This document shows positions 1 through 8,965 of a stretch of DNA of 62,795 nt, in pieces (position 1 is the first letter of the stretch; each line of letters begins with the position of its first letter). The translations under genes and the position numbers were made by a program. The stretch comes from Roseicyclus sediminis. GTDB taxonomy: Bacteria; Pseudomonadota; Alphaproteobacteria; Rhodobacterales; Rhodobacteraceae. Location of the stretch: the NCBI RefSeq assembly GCF_025515305.1, contig NZ_JAOPHT010000019.1, positions 1 through 62,795 of the forward strand. The letters run 5' to 3'. Under the pieces are notes generated by a model. The model was not told where the DNA came from and did not search any database. It saw nothing but the letters and a program-made list of their open reading frames with translations.

Positions 1-63
1 GGGGGCTCTGCCCCCCGCGGCGCGGGCCGCGCCTCCCCCCGGAGTTTTCCACCAGGATGAAGA
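1..63 (-). repeat. Dispersed intergenic repeat, long form (copy 1)
   Basis: Read on the minus strand this begins CTTCATCCTGG, continues with GGAAAACTCCGGGGGG, a small GC hairpin, and a GGGGGCAGAGCCCCC hairpin tail. The same architecture recurs at 38441-38504 and in decayed form at 50376-50400. The window edge may truncate it. It lies outside coding sequence and resembles a REP-like element; its function is unknown. Confidence 0.7.
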
Positions 64-241
64 GATCGGCGCGGCGCCCCTGCCCGCCGGACGGCGGTCC
101 GAGGCCCGCGCCCGTCCCCGGACCTGACACATCGGATCACGCCGGGGCACCTCCACGCACGGTTGCGCGAGCGGACCCGCCCGTGCCCTTGCCCCGCGCC
201 GGGCCTGCGCCCATCCTCGGGGGACCTGAGGGAGACTGCCA

Positions 242-1474
242 ATGCCCACCGATCGCTTCACCTTCACCGGCCACGACGGCCACGATCTCGCCGCCCGGCT
301 CGACCTGCCGGAGGGGCCGCACCTCGCCACCGCGCTCTTCGCCCATTGTTTCACCTGCGGGAAGGACATCGCCGCGGCCCGCAGGATCGCGGCGCGGCTG
401 ACGGCGGAAGGCATCGCGGTCCTGCGTTTCGACTTCACCGGCCTCGGGCATTCCAAGGGCGAGTTCCAGAACACGTCCTTCACGTCGAACGTCGACGATC
501 TGCTGCGCGCGGCCGAGGCGCTCTCGGCCCGTGGCATGGCGCCCACGCTCCTGATCGGCCATTCGCTGGGCGGTGCGGCGATGCTGAAGGCCGCGGGCCT
601 GATCGCCTCGGCCCGCGCGGTCGTCACCATCGGCGCGCCTTTCGACCCCGGGCACGTCACCCATAATTTCGGCGACGCCCTGACCGAAATCCGGCGCGAT
701 GGCTCGGGCGAGGTCGATCTCGGCGGCCGCCCGGTGCGGATCGGCCGCGGCTTCGTCGAGGACGTGGAGGGCGCCGCGTTGGCCGAGGACATCGCCGGGC
801 TTGGCCGCGCGCTTCTGGTCCTGCACGCACCGCGCGACAGTGTCGTCGGCATCGACAACGCGACCCGCATCTTCACGGCGGCGAAGCATCCCAAGAGCTT
901 CGTGACGCTCGACGATGCCGACCACCTGATTTCCCGGCCCGCCGACGCGGAATACGCCGCCGGCGTGATCGCCGCATGGGCCGCGCGTTATCTCGACCTC
1001 AGGCCCCCCGCCCCACCCCCCGGCGCGCCCGAGGGCGTGACCCGCGTCTCGGAGGCCGATGCGAACGGTTTTCTGCAGGATGTCATGGCCGGACCGCTGC
1101 ACCACGTTCTCGCCGACGAGCCGAAGAGCTATGGCGGCACGGGGCGCGGCCTGACGCCCTACCAGTTCCTCGCCGCGGGGCTTGGCGCCTGCACCTCGAT
1201 GACGATCCGCATGTATGCGCGGCACAAGGGCTGGCGGTTGCGGCATGTCTCGGTCGACGTGACCCACGACCGCGTCCACGGGCAGGACGCGCGGGGGCAT
1301 CACACACCGCTCGAGACCTTCCGCAGGGTCATCCGCATCGAGGGCGACCTCGACGAGGCGCAGCGCGCGCGCATCCTTCAGATCGCCGACAAGTGCCCGG
1401 TCCACCGCACGATGGAGGCCGGCGCCCAGGTCGTCACCGAACTAGTTCCAACGGAAGAAGCGGCGACGACTTGA
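242..1474 (+). CDS. Bifunctional alpha/beta hydrolase - OsmC family protein
   Basis: A 410-residue fusion. The N-terminal half (about 1-260) is an alpha/beta hydrolase with nucleophile elbow GHSLGG at 106-111 (Ser108). The C-terminal half (about 275-405) is an OsmC/Ohr-like domain with the two expected redox cysteines, Cys317 in GACTSM and Cys385 in KCPVHR. OsmC proteins reduce organic hydroperoxides; the hydrolase substrate is unknown. This fusion order is a recognised family. The ATG follows GGGAGACTGCCA, a good ribosome site. The 3' end overlaps the convergent Lrp-type gene by 41 bases. A cytoplasmic peroxide-detoxification role is inference. Confidence 0.9.
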   Translation: MPTDRFTFTGHDGHDLAARLDLPEGPHLATALFAHCFTCGKDIAAARRIAARLTAEGIAVLRFDFTGLGHSKGEFQNTSFTSNVDDLLRAAEALSARGMAPTLLIGHSLGGAAMLKAAGLIASARAVVTIGAPFDPGHVTHNFGDALTEIRRDGSGEVDLGGRPVRIGRGFVEDVEGAALAEDIAGLGRALLVLHAPRDSVVGIDNATRIFTAAKHPKSFVTLDDADHLISRPADAEYAAGVIAAWAARYLDLRPPAPPPGAPEGVTRVSEADANGFLQDVMAGPLHHVLADEPKSYGGTGRGLTPYQFLAAGLGACTSMTIRMYARHKGWRLRHVSVDVTHDRVHGQDARGHHTPLETFRRVIRIEGDLDEAQRARILQIADKCPVHRTMEAGAQVVTELVPTEEAATT

Positions 1475-1907
1475 TCTCCTCCATGGAGAGCAGCGCGGTG
1501 ACGGTGTGGATCTTCACCTCGCCGATGAGCGCCTGGTAGAACGTGTCGTAGGCCCGCGCGTTCGGCACCCTGACCTTCAGGATGTAGTCGATGTCGCCCG
1601 CAAGCCGGTGCGCCTCCATCACCTCGGGGCGGGCGCGGAGCGCGGCGAGGAATTTCCCCTGCCACTCCGCCTCGTGCTCGGAAGTGCGGATCAGGACGAA
1701 GAAACAGGCGTCGAGCCCCAGCGCCTCGGCATCGAGCAGCACCGTCTGCCGCCCGATCACGCCCGCCTCCTTCAGCTTGCGAATCCGCGTCCAGACCGGC
1801 GTCTTGGACGAGCCGACATGCCGCGCGATCTCTTCGAGCGAGCGGCTCGCATCCTCCTGCAGCGCGGCGAGGATCTTCCGGTCGAGGGCGTCGATCTGAA
1901 CGGGCAT
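1434..1907 (-). CDS. Lrp/AsnC family transcriptional regulator
   Basis: A 157-residue protein. The N-terminal winged helix (about 1-60) starts MPVQIDALDRKILAALQ, the usual Lrp opening, followed by the recognition region SKTPVWTRIRKL. The C-terminal half is the RAM/AsnC ligand-binding domain with GDIDYILKV. The start was set at 1907 because upstream residues in the same frame do not resemble the family. The regulated genes are not clear: the gene overlaps the 3' end of the hydrolase/OsmC gene and diverges from fpr. A palindrome at 1957-1972 may be its own operator. Ligand (probably an amino acid) unknown. Confidence 0.9.
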   Translation of the reverse strand: MPVQIDALDRKILAALQEDASRSLEEIARHVGSSKTPVWTRIRKLKEAGVIGRQTVLLDAEALGLDACFFVLIRTSEHEAEWQGKFLAALRARPEVMEAHRLAGDIDYILKVRVPNARAYDTFYQALIGEVKIHTVTALLSMEEIKSSPLLPLELVR

Positions 1908-1956
1908 TCGCGGTCTCACGGGTTGCGGGAACGGGAAACGTGCTGGCGGCGTGATA

Positions 1957-1972
1957 CGGAACATATGTCCCG
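1957..1972. promoter_or_regulatory. Palindrome upstream of the Lrp-type gene
   Basis: CGGAACATATGTCCCG is a near-perfect inverted repeat centred on ACATATGT, 50 bases upstream of the regulator's start. Autoregulation by Lrp-family proteins is common, so this is a candidate operator. No binding consensus was compared. Confidence 0.35.
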
Positions 1973-2118
1973 TTTCGCAAGAGATATCTGCCATTTGTCG
2001 GGAAAGTGTCCTACAGTGAGCGTCGATACGCCCTCTGGAGTTCGTCAAGATGTGCCGCGCCACTACCCTTCCCGCCAGGTTTCAGGCCCGGGAAACCACA
2101 TCGCCGGTGCAGGCAGGC

Positions 2119-2150
2119 CCACCGTCCGGCGGCGTGAAGGCGGACGGTGG
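2119..2150. other. Strong hairpin in the Lrp-fpr divergent region
   Basis: A perfect 10-bp stem (CCACCGTCCG at 2119-2128 with CGGACGGTGG at 2141-2150) encloses a 12-base loop. No gene reads into it on the plus strand and there is no T-run, so it is not an obvious terminator. It could belong to a small RNA or a long 5' leader; this is only structural evidence. Confidence 0.4.
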
Positions 2151-2205
2151 ACGGCGCGGCCCCTTCGCGGCAGGGTGACGCCCGGGGCTTGCGCCGGCCG
2201 CGCCC

Positions 2206-2219
2206 CTGATCCAGATCAA
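2206..2219 (+). promoter_or_regulatory. Candidate Fnr/FnrL box upstream of fpr
   Basis: CTGATCCAGATCAA matches the Fnr/FnrL consensus TTGAT-N4-ATCAA at nine of ten defined positions. It lies about 100 bases before the fpr start codon, a sensible distance for an activator. FnrL is the oxygen-responsive regulator of Rhodobacter-type bacteria. Oxygen control of fpr is inferred from the match alone. Confidence 0.5.
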
Positions 2220-2260
2220 GGCCGGCGCATCGGGGGAAGGGCAAGGTCCCCCGAACCCAT

Positions 2261-2286
2261 GGCCAGCCACCAGGGCCAGCCACCAG
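2261..2286 (+). repeat. Perfect 13-bp tandem duplication in the fpr leader
   Basis: GGCCAGCCACCAG occurs twice head to tail (2261-2273 and 2274-2286), between the Fnr-type box and the fpr start. It is probably part of the 5' untranslated region; a role is not evident. Confidence 0.6.
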
Positions 2287-2317
2287 AGCCCGAGACCACA
2301 GAACGAGGCCCGGACCC

Positions 2318-3157
2318 GTGAAAGACACCGATGCGAGCGCCGCCAAGGCGACCCCGACCCTTCCCGACGCGCAGACCGTGACGGAGGTGCAGCACTACAC
2401 CGACCGGCTGTTCCGGTTCCGCTGCACCCGGCCCGCGAGCCTGCGCTTCCGCTCGGGCGAGTTCGTGATGATCGGACTGATGGACGAGCCCGATCCGAAG
2501 ACGGGCAAGGCCAAGCCGCTTCTGCGGGCCTATTCGATCGCATCGCCCGCCTGGGACGACGAGCTGGAATTCTACTCGATCAAGGTTCCCAACGGCCCGC
2601 TGACCTCGCGGCTTCAGCACATCAAGCCGGGCGACGAGATCATCCTGCGACCGAAGCCCGTGGGAACGCTGGTCCACGACGCGCTTCTGCCCGGCCGGCG
2701 CGTCTGGTTCTTCGCCACCGGCACCGGCATCGCGCCCTTCGCCTCGCTCCTGCGCGATCCGCAGACCTACACCGACTATGACGAGGTCATTCTCACCCAT
2801 ACCTGCCGCGAGGTGGGGGAACTGACCTACGGGGCCGAACTGATCGAGAGCATCAGGGGCGACGAGATGCTGGAGGAGCTGATCGGCGAGGGCTTCGCGG
2901 ACAAGCTGCGCTACTACCCCACGACAACCCGCGAGGAGAGCCCGAAGATGGGGCGGATCACCGACCTGATCCGCTCGGGCGAGGTCTATGCCGATCTCGG
3001 CGTCGCGCCGCTCTGCCCGCAAAACGACCGGGCGATGATCTGCGGCAACCTCGCCTTCAATCTCGAGCTGAAGGACATGCTGGAGGAAGCGGGGCTGACC
3101 GAGGGCGCGAATTCCAAGCCCGCCGAATACGTGGTGGAGAAGGCCTTCCTCGACTGA
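2318..3157 (+). CDS. fpr: Ferredoxin--NADP(+) reductase
   Basis: A 279-residue flavoprotein of the bacterial FPR family that passes electrons between NADPH and ferredoxin or flavodoxin, often tied to oxidative stress. The FAD-binding half contains RAYSIASP (about 68-75). The NADP half contains GTGIAPFASLLRDP and the C-terminal MICGN motif, and the protein ends in the expected aromatic/acidic tail AFLD. Translation starts at GTG 2318 with GAGG nine bases upstream. An Fnr-type box precedes it and a bidirectional terminator follows, so it is probably transcribed alone. Confidence 0.93.
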   Translation: MKDTDASAAKATPTLPDAQTVTEVQHYTDRLFRFRCTRPASLRFRSGEFVMIGLMDEPDPKTGKAKPLLRAYSIASPAWDDELEFYSIKVPNGPLTSRLQHIKPGDEIILRPKPVGTLVHDALLPGRRVWFFATGTGIAPFASLLRDPQTYTDYDEVILTHTCREVGELTYGAELIESIRGDEMLEELIGEGFADKLRYYPTTTREESPKMGRITDLIRSGEVYADLGVAPLCPQNDRAMICGNLAFNLELKDMLEEAGLTEGANSKPAEYVVEKAFLD

Positions 3158-3179
3158 CAAGCGCGTGGGCGAGGAACGA

Positions 3180-3214
3180 AAAACCCCCGGACGCCAGAAG
3201 GCGCCGGGGGTTTT
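3180..3214. terminator. Bidirectional intrinsic terminator after fpr
   Basis: The arms AAAACCCCCGG-A-CGCC and GGCGCCGGGGGTTTT pair around an AGAA loop with one bulged A. Flanking A and T runs make it usable from both strands. It sits between the convergent ends of fpr and the Ala/Glu-rich protein gene. Confidence 0.85.
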
Positions 3215-3244
3215 CCTTTCGGCCTGAAGGCTCCGCCGTGGGGA

Positions 3245-3982
3245 TCACTCGAGCCCGAGCAGACCCCGAACCTGCGCCAGCGCGCCGGGCAGAAGGTCGG
3301 GGTTGCCCCGGGCCCCTTCGAGCGCGGTCCGAGCCGAGCGTTTGGCCAGCGCCGACATTTCCGACGCCTCGATCGCGGCGATCGCGGCATCGTAGTCGAA
3401 GCCTTCCGGCGTGAAGAGCGCCGAGAGCGGCGCCTCGCCGGCCGCTTCCACGGCGCCGGACGCGGTCTCGGCCGTGTCGGACACGGCATCGCCCGCGCCT
3501 TCAACGGCTTCGGCAGTCGCCTCGGCGGCATCCGCGGCGGTCTCCGCGGCGGTGCCCGTGGCTTGCTCGGCGGCTTCTTCGGCGCCGGTCACGGCTTCTT
3601 CCACGGCGGTTGCAGCCTCGCCCGCGGCCTCGGTCGCGGCATCGACGGCCTCGGCGACCGTCTCGCTGCCTGTCTCCGCCGCGCCGGTCACGGCCTCCTC
3701 GACCGCCTGAACGGCCTCGCCGGCGGCGTCGACCGCGGCTTCCACGGCCTCCGATGCCGTTTCGGCGGCATCTTCCAGCGCGCCCTCGGCCGCTTCGGCG
3801 GCGTTCTCCAGCGCCTCGCCCGCGCCTTCGGCCGCGTCCCCGGCGGCTTCCGCGGCGTCGCCGGCGGCCTCCTCTGCGGTTCCGACCGCGTCGTCCACGG
3901 TCTCCGGCCCGCTCTGGCTCAGGAAGTACCCGCCGAGCCCGAGGGCGGCGAGAATGACGATAACGATCAGGATACGATTCAT
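3245..3982 (-). CDS. Membrane-anchored Ala/Glu-rich low-complexity protein
   Basis: A 245-residue protein. Residues 4-23 form one hydrophobic segment (IVIVILAALGLGGYF type) that would act as an uncleaved anchor or signal. Residues about 28-185 are almost entirely Ala, Glu, Gly, Thr and Asp in degenerate EAA/DAA heptad-like repeats, predicted helical and strongly acidic. The last 60 residues are ordinary sequence beginning PLSALFTPEGFDYD, which may be the functional domain. No family recognised. It converges on fpr and diverges from infC. A periplasmic spacer or apolipoprotein-like helical protein is possible; function unknown. Confidence 0.75.
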   Translation of the reverse strand: MNRILIVIVILAALGLGGYFLSQSGPETVDDAVGTAEEAAGDAAEAAGDAAEGAGEALENAAEAAEGALEDAAETASEAVEAAVDAAGEAVQAVEEAVTGAAETGSETVAEAVDAATEAAGEAATAVEEAVTGAEEAAEQATGTAAETAADAAEATAEAVEGAGDAVSDTAETASGAVEAAGEAPLSALFTPEGFDYDAAIAAIEASEMSALAKRSARTALEGARGNPDLLPGALAQVRGLLGLE

Positions 3983-4101
3983 GATGGTCCCACCTTTGAA
4001 TGTTCGTTGCGAACGTCGGTTGCGCTACACCATCACGTGCCGCGCGTGCAATGCGACGGCGGCAAAGTGCACACCTCCGGCGGATGCACGCCCAAATCGC
4101 C

Positions 4102-4130
4102 TTGAAAGACAGGGGGTCAGGCGATAGGTT
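4102..4130 (+). promoter_or_regulatory. Candidate sigma70-type promoter for infC
   Basis: TTGAAA (4102-4107) and TAGGTT (4125-4130) are separated by 17 bases. Transcription would start near 4137, giving a leader of about 30 bases before the infC start. Found by eye only. Confidence 0.4.
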
Positions 4131-4167
4131 ACACGCTCGCAATCCAGGCTACAGAAGGACGCATCCC

Positions 4168-4710
4168 ATAGCCCGCAGACCCCACAACGCGCCGCCGACC
4201 CGCGACACCGGCCCGCGCGTGAACGACCGCATCCGCGCCCCGGAAATCCGACTGATCGGACCGGAGGGCGAAAACCTCGGTGTGTTGCACCCCGCCAAGG
4301 CCATGGACCTCGCCGTCGAGGCCGGGCTCGACCTGGTGGAAATCTCGCCCAACGCCGAACCCCCGGTCTGCAAGATCATGGATTTCGGCAAGTTCAAGTA
4401 CGAGACCCAGAAACGCGAGAGCGAAGCGCGCAAGAAGCAGAAGACGATCGAGGTCAAGGAAGTTAAGTTCCGTCCCAACACGGATATCCACGACTACGAA
4501 GTCAAGATGCGCAACGTCACGCGCTTCCTGGAAGGCGGCGACAAGGTGAAGGTCACGCTCCGCTTCCGCGGCCGCGAGATGGCGCACCAGAACCTCGGCC
4601 GCGACCTGCTGGAGCGGGTGGCCGCGGATGTCGAGGGCCTCGGCAAGGTCGAGAACATGCCCAGGATGGAAGGCCGGCAGATGGTCATGATGATCGGCCC
4701 GGCCAAGTAG
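4168..4710 (+). CDS. infC: Translation initiation factor IF-3
   Basis: A 180-residue IF-3, which binds the 30S subunit and rejects wrong start codons and initiator tRNAs. The N-domain begins [19 protein letters not shown] and carries the helix [14 protein letters not shown]; a lysine-rich linker and the C-domain with HDYEVKMRN follow. The family's N-terminus points to codon 4168, which is ATA, not ATG. An AAGGA at 4155-4159 lies eight bases before it, and the nearest in-frame ATG (4000) would add 56 unrelated residues. Rare AUU/AUC/AUA starts on infC permit autoregulation by IF-3 itself. A strong terminator follows. Confidence 0.93.
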   Translation: MARRPHNAPPTRDTGPRVNDRIRAPEIRLIGPEGENLGVLHPAKAMDLAVEAGLDLVEISPNAEPPVCKIMDFGKFKYETQKRESEARKKQKTIEVKEVKFRPNTDIHDYEVKMRNVTRFLEGGDKVKVTLRFRGREMAHQNLGRDLLERVAADVEGLGKVENMPRMEGRQMVMMIGPAK

Positions 4711-4734
4711 GTCAGCCGCTCATCCGATGCCACG

Positions 4735-4762
4735 AGGCGCGCCGCTCTGGCGCGCCTTTTTT
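4735..4762 (+). terminator. Intrinsic terminator of infC
   Basis: AGGCGCGCC and GGCGCGCCT form a perfect 9-bp stem around a GCTCT loop, followed directly by six T residues, 25 bases after the infC stop codon. Confidence 0.9.
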
Positions 4763-4927
4763 GTCTGGCCTCTCCCCTTCGCGGGTTGGCACGGGGGGGC
4801 ACGCCCCGGCGCGACGAAGGCTGGAACGGCCTTGCGCATTACCGGAAATGGACTGTTTCGAGCCCGCCCCCGCCTCCGGCGCGGCCGCAGGCTTGGCCGG
4901 ACGGCCCTGGCGCGCTAGGCAAGCAGG

Positions 4928-5533
4928 ATGATCGTGCCCTTTTTGCTGTTGCTCCTGTCCCTTGCCGGTGTCGCTGCGGCGTTCGTCCTGCCCGGCATGT
5001 CCGACCTCCTTCTCATCGCAGCCCCCGCCGGTGTCGCGAGCCTTCTCCTGCTCGGCCGGGCCTGGCTGGCCGCACGGCGCGAGCGGGCGACCCCGGCGTG
5101 GATCGTGATCGACGGGTCCAACGTGATGCACTGGGCCGACGAGACGCCGCGGATCGAGCCGGTGCGCGAGGTGGTGCGCCGCCTCGAGGGCCTGGGGTTC
5201 ACGCCCGGCGTCGTCTTCGACGCCAACGCGGGCTACCTGCTCGAAGGACGCTACCGTCACGACCATGCCTTCGGACGGATGCTCGGCCTGCCCTCCGATC
5301 GCGTCATGGTGGTGGACAAGGGCACGCCGGCCGACGCCACCATCCTCGAGGCGGCGCGGGACATGGGCGCGCGCGTGGTGACGAACGACAGGTTCCGCGA
5401 CTGGGCCGAGCGGTTTCCTGATGTCCGGAAACCCGGTTTTCTCGTGAAGGGCGGCTACCGCGGCGGCCGCCTCTGGCTCGACCTCGACCAGGGCGCCGAG
5501 GTGCCCGCGACGGGACGCATGGAAGCCGACTGA
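4928..5533 (+). CDS. Membrane-anchored NYN/PIN-like domain protein (putative RNase)
   Basis: A 201-residue protein. Residues about 3-48 contain two hydrophobic stretches, suggesting an N-terminal hairpin in the membrane. From about residue 58 there is a NYN (Zc3h12a-type) nuclease-like domain. The acidic motifs expected for metal binding are visible: VIDGSNVMHWAD, VVFDAN, DKGTPADATILEAA and VVTNDRFRDW. The domain is predicted to face the cytoplasm and cleave RNA, by family analogy only. The gene stands between the infC terminator and the convergent Mo-hydroxylase cluster. The ribosome site before ATG 4928 is weak (GCAGG), so the start is a little uncertain. Confidence 0.75.
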   Translation: MIVPFLLLLLSLAGVAAAFVLPGMSDLLLIAAPAGVASLLLLGRAWLAARRERATPAWIVIDGSNVMHWADETPRIEPVREVVRRLEGLGFTPGVVFDANAGYLLEGRYRHDHAFGRMLGLPSDRVMVVDKGTPADATILEAARDMGARVVTNDRFRDWAERFPDVRKPGFLVKGGYRGGRLWLDLDQGAEVPATGRMEAD

Positions 5534-5563
5534 AGCAGGGCGCCCTGCCCCCGTGAAAACGAA

Positions 5564-5585
5564 GCGGCCCCGCTTCGGGGGCCGC
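5564..5585. terminator. Hairpin between the NYN gene and coxM-like gene
   Basis: GCGGCCCC and GGGGCCGC pair around GCTTCG. It lies between two convergent genes. There is no T-run, so termination efficiency is doubtful. Confidence 0.45.
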
Positions 5586-5630
5586 CGGGTCGTGGGCGCC
5601 CGGCCAGCCGGACGCCCTGCTTCGGGACAT

Positions 5631-6422
5631 TCAGCCGGCGGCGGCGACCGCGCGGCCGGTCAGGACCTTGACCAGGTGCGCCCGGTAGGCGGCCGAGCCG
5701 TGCAGGTCCGCGATCATGTCGCCATCGGGCGGCGAGAGCGCGTCAATGGCATCCTTCGTGAAGGAGCCGTTCAGCGCCTCTTCCGCCTCGGTCCAGCGGA
5801 ACACGCCGTCAGACGAAGCCCCCGTCACCGCGACGCGCACGCCATCGGCGTATTTCGCCACGAAAACACCCACCAGCGCGAAGCGCGAGGCCGGCTGCAG
5901 GAACTTCTGGTAGTTGGCCTTCTCCGGCACCGGGAAGCGGACCTCGGTGATGATCTCGCCCTCGTCGAGCGCGGTCGTGAACATCCCCTGAAAGTAGTCG
6001 TCCGCCGCGATGTCGCGCGCGTTGGTCTTGATCGTCGCGCCCGAGGCCAGAGCCGCCGCCGGGTAGCAGGCCGAGGGATCGTTGTTGGCGAGGCTGCCGC
6101 CGATCGTGCCCCGGTTGCGCACCGCCGGGTCGCCGATCCGGCCGGCGAGCGCGGCGAGCGCCGGGTAGTGCGCCGCCGCCTCTGCCGCGACCGTCGCATG
6201 GGTCGTCGCCCCGCCCACGCAGACCTCGCCCGCATCCGACAGGCATACGCCCTTCATCTCGGAAATGCCGGTGAGGCTCACGAGGGTCTCGGGCGCGGCC
6301 AGCCGCTGTTTCATGGTCGGCAGAAGCGTCTGCCCCCCGCCCAGCGCCTGCGCCCCTTCGGACGACAGCGCCGACACGGCCTCCCCGATCGTGGCGGGCT
6401 TGGCGAATTCGAAATTGTACAT
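5631..6422 (-). CDS. coxM: CO dehydrogenase-like medium (FAD-binding) subunit
   Basis: A 263-residue subunit of the xanthine oxidase/CO dehydrogenase family that carries FAD. The FAD-binding motifs are seen early, ALGGGQTLLPTMKQRL (about 31-46) and, near residue 100, RNRGTIGGSLANNDP. The C-terminal CoxM-type domain follows. It is the third of the three catalytic subunit genes, read small-large-medium, rather than the medium-small-large order usual for form I CO dehydrogenases. AGGAGG precedes the ATG by eight bases. Electrons would go from the large subunit through the small subunit's clusters to this FAD. Confidence 0.9.
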   Translation of the reverse strand: MYNFEFAKPATIGEAVSALSSEGAQALGGGQTLLPTMKQRLAAPETLVSLTGISEMKGVCLSDAGEVCVGGATTHATVAAEAAAHYPALAALAGRIGDPAVRNRGTIGGSLANNDPSACYPAAALASGATIKTNARDIAADDYFQGMFTTALDEGEIITEVRFPVPEKANYQKFLQPASRFALVGVFVAKYADGVRVAVTGASSDGVFRWTEAEEALNGSFTKDAIDALSPPDGDMIADLHGSAAYRAHLVKVLTGRAVAAAG

Positions 6423-6447
6423 CTCGGTTCCTCCTGAAGGGATCGCC

Positions 6448-6469
6448 CTTCATCTTTCCTGAAATACGC
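6448..6469 (+). repeat. Dispersed intergenic repeat, short form (copy 2)
   Basis: CTTCATCTTTCC is followed by TG and AAATACGC. It lies between the large and medium subunit genes, so it would be transcribed within the operon. Identical or near-identical copies occur at five other intergenic sites in this window. Confidence 0.75.
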
Positions 6470-6511
6470 AGACCCGGCCCCGCCGACATGCGGCGGCGCC
6501 GGAATATCGCC

Positions 6512-8890
6512 TCAGCCCCGCATCGCGGCCCAGACGCGCGACGGCGTCAGGGGCATGTCGATATGGGTGACGTGGGCATAGCCTCCGCGCTGCAGCGCAT
6601 CGATCACCGCGTTGACCACCGCCGGCGGCGAGCCGATGGCCCCCGCCTCGCCGCAGCCCTTCACGCCAAGCGGGTTGTGCGTGCAGGGCGTGGCGCAGGA
6701 ATGGTCCACCGTCACCATGGGCACGTCGTCGGCCCGCGGCATGGCGTAGTCCATGTAGGACGCGGTCAGAAGCTGCCCGGTCTCGTCATATGCGGTGTGC
6801 TCGATCATCGCCTGTCCGATACCCTGGACCACCCCGCCATGCACCTGCCCCTCGACGACCATCGGGTTCATCACGTTGCCGAAATCGTCGGCGCAGGTGA
6901 ACGAGAGGATATCGACGCTCCCGGTATCGGGATCGACCTCGACCTCGCAGAGATAGGCGCCCGCGGGATAGGTGAAGTTGTTGGGGTCGTAGAAGGCGGT
7001 CTCCTCCAGCCCCGGCTCCAGCGTCTCCAGCGGGTAGTTGTGCGGCACGTAGGCCGAGAAGGCGATCTCGCCGAAGCTTTTCGCCTTGTCGGTGCCCGCG
7101 ACCGCGAAGCTGCCGTTCTCGAAGGTGATGTCGCCTTCCGAGGCCTCCAGCATGTGCGCCGCGATCTTCTTGCCCTTGTCGATGATCTTGTCCATCGCCC
7201 GGTCGATGGCCGAGCCGCAGACCGCGAGCGACCGCGACCCGTAGGAGCCCATCCCGAACGGGATCTTCGAGGTGTCGCCATGGACGATCTCGACGTTCTC
7301 CTCCGGAATGCCGAGCTTCTCGGCCACGACCTGCGCGAAGACCGTCTCGTGCCCCTGCCCGTGGCTGTGGGCGCCGGTCATGACCTGGATCGTGCCGGTC
7401 GCGCTGACCCGCACGGTGGCGGCATCATAGAGACCCACGCGAGAGCCGAGCTGCCCCACGAGGTGCGAGGGCGCGATGCCACAGGCTTCGATCCAGGTGG
7501 AAAGGCCGAGGCCCCGCAGCTTGCCGCGCGCCTTGCTCTCCGCCGCCCGCGCCTCGAACCCGGCCACGTCGGCCATTTCCAGCGCCTTGTCGAGCGTCGC
7601 CTGGTAGTTGCCGGTGTCGTATTGCAACGCCACGGGCGTGGTATAGGGGAACATGTCCGGCGTGATCAGGTTCTTCCGCCGCACCTCGACGGGATCGAGG
7701 CCCAGTTCCCGCGCCATCTTGTCGATCGCGCGCTCGAGGCTGTAGGTCGCCTCGGGCCGGCCCGCGCCACGATAGGCGTCGACCGGCGCGGTGTTGGTGA
7801 AGACCGCCTTGAGGTTCACGTAGACGTTCGGGACCTTGTAGGGCCCGGCCATCAGCGTGCCGTGCAGGAAGGTCGGCGTCGCCGTCGAGAAGTTCGACAG
7901 GTAGGCGCCGACATTGGCAAGCGTCGTGGTGCGGATGGCGACGATCTCGCCGTCCTTCTTCGCGCCCACCTCGATCTTCGTGACGTGGTCACGGCCATGG
8001 GCATCGGTCAGGAAGCTCTCCGTCCGCTCCGCCGTCCAGCGCACCGGCCGGCCGAGCTTCTTGGCCGCCGCCAGCACCAGCGCCTCTTCGCCGTAGTGGT
8101 AGATCTTCGAGCCGAAGCCGCCGCCCACATCGGGCGCCACGACCGTGAGCTTGTGCTCGGGAATGCCGAGCACGAAGGCGCAGACCAGCAGCTTCGTCAG
8201 GTGCGGGTTCTGGCTCGTCGTGGTCAGCTTGTACTCGCCCGAAGCCGGATGGTACTCGCCGATCGAGGAGCGCGGCTCCATCGCGTTCGGAACCAGCCGG
8301 TTGTTCACGAGCTCCAGCACCGTGACGTGCTCGGCCGACTTCATGGCGGCATCCACCGCCTCGCGGTTGTCCTCGATCCAGCCCCAGTCGAAACAGAGGT
8401 TGTCGGGGATCTCGTCATGCACGCGGTTGTCGGCATTGGCGACGGCCGCGGCGAGGTCGACGATGGCGGGCAGTTCCTCGATGACCGTGCCCGCGGCCAC
8501 CGCCTCGGCGGCGTCCTTGGCCTGGGCATAGGTCTCGGCCACAACGGCGGCATAGGCGTCGCCCACGTGACGCACCTTGCCATGGGCCAGCACCGGGCGC
8601 TTGGGCTCGCGCATCGGGCTGCCGTCACGCGAGTGGATCAGCCAGCCGGCGGGGTTGCCGCCCACCTCGGCGAAATCCTCGCCGGTGAAGATCGTCAGAA
8701 CGCCGGGCATCGCCGCGGCTTCGGACGTGTCGATCGACACGATCTTGCCGTGCGCCACGGTCGAACGGACCATGACCGCGTAGGTCTGTCCCTGCATCGC
8801 CATGTCGTCGGTGTAGTGGCCGGTTCCGGTCAGGAAACGGACGTCCTCGCGGCGCTTGGACCTTGCGCCAATCCCATGATCTTTCGGCAT
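6512..8890 (-). CDS. coxL: Form II CO dehydrogenase-like large (molybdopterin) subunit
   Basis: A 792-residue molybdopterin cytosine dinucleotide-binding subunit of the molybdenum hydroxylase family. The active-site loop reads AYRGAGR at about 372-378. True (form I) CO dehydrogenase has AYRCSFR there, whose Cys carries the S-Cu bridge; this enzyme lacks that cysteine and belongs to form II. Form II enzymes have unproven or non-CO substrates. A glycine-rich GGGFGSK motif and a C-terminal [14 protein letters not shown] segment with the usual catalytic Glu are present. The start at 8890 follows GAGGAACCCC; 27 further in-frame residues upstream are not family-like. Confidence 0.92.
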   Translation of the reverse strand: MPKDHGIGARSKRREDVRFLTGTGHYTDDMAMQGQTYAVMVRSTVAHGKIVSIDTSEAAAMPGVLTIFTGEDFAEVGGNPAGWLIHSRDGSPMREPKRPVLAHGKVRHVGDAYAAVVAETYAQAKDAAEAVAAGTVIEELPAIVDLAAAVANADNRVHDEIPDNLCFDWGWIEDNREAVDAAMKSAEHVTVLELVNNRLVPNAMEPRSSIGEYHPASGEYKLTTTSQNPHLTKLLVCAFVLGIPEHKLTVVAPDVGGGFGSKIYHYGEEALVLAAAKKLGRPVRWTAERTESFLTDAHGRDHVTKIEVGAKKDGEIVAIRTTTLANVGAYLSNFSTATPTFLHGTLMAGPYKVPNVYVNLKAVFTNTAPVDAYRGAGRPEATYSLERAIDKMARELGLDPVEVRRKNLITPDMFPYTTPVALQYDTGNYQATLDKALEMADVAGFEARAAESKARGKLRGLGLSTWIEACGIAPSHLVGQLGSRVGLYDAATVRVSATGTIQVMTGAHSHGQGHETVFAQVVAEKLGIPEENVEIVHGDTSKIPFGMGSYGSRSLAVCGSAIDRAMDKIIDKGKKIAAHMLEASEGDITFENGSFAVAGTDKAKSFGEIAFSAYVPHNYPLETLEPGLEETAFYDPNNFTYPAGAYLCEVEVDPDTGSVDILSFTCADDFGNVMNPMVVEGQVHGGVVQGIGQAMIEHTAYDETGQLLTASYMDYAMPRADDVPMVTVDHSCATPCTHNPLGVKGCGEAGAIGSPPAVVNAVIDALQRGGYAHVTHIDMPLTPSRVWAAMRG

Positions 8891-8965
8891 GGGGTTCCTC
8901 CCTTGGGTGTGATCGCCCCGGCCCGCCACCATAGGGGGCCTCGGGGTTCGGGGCCTCCTCCGCCC

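Noticed and set aside
1-241. A protein gene before the hydrolase/OsmC gene
   Set aside because: The frame is Pro/Arg-rich, overlaps the repeat element and has no ribosome site; nothing family-like is seen.
4000-4167. ATG 4000 as the infC start
   Set aside because: The 56 additional residues do not match IF-3, no ribosome site is close, and the candidate promoter lies downstream of that ATG.
6512-8890. True (form I) CO dehydrogenase
   Set aside because: The active-site loop is AYRGAGR rather than AYRCSFR, so the copper-binding Cys is missing.
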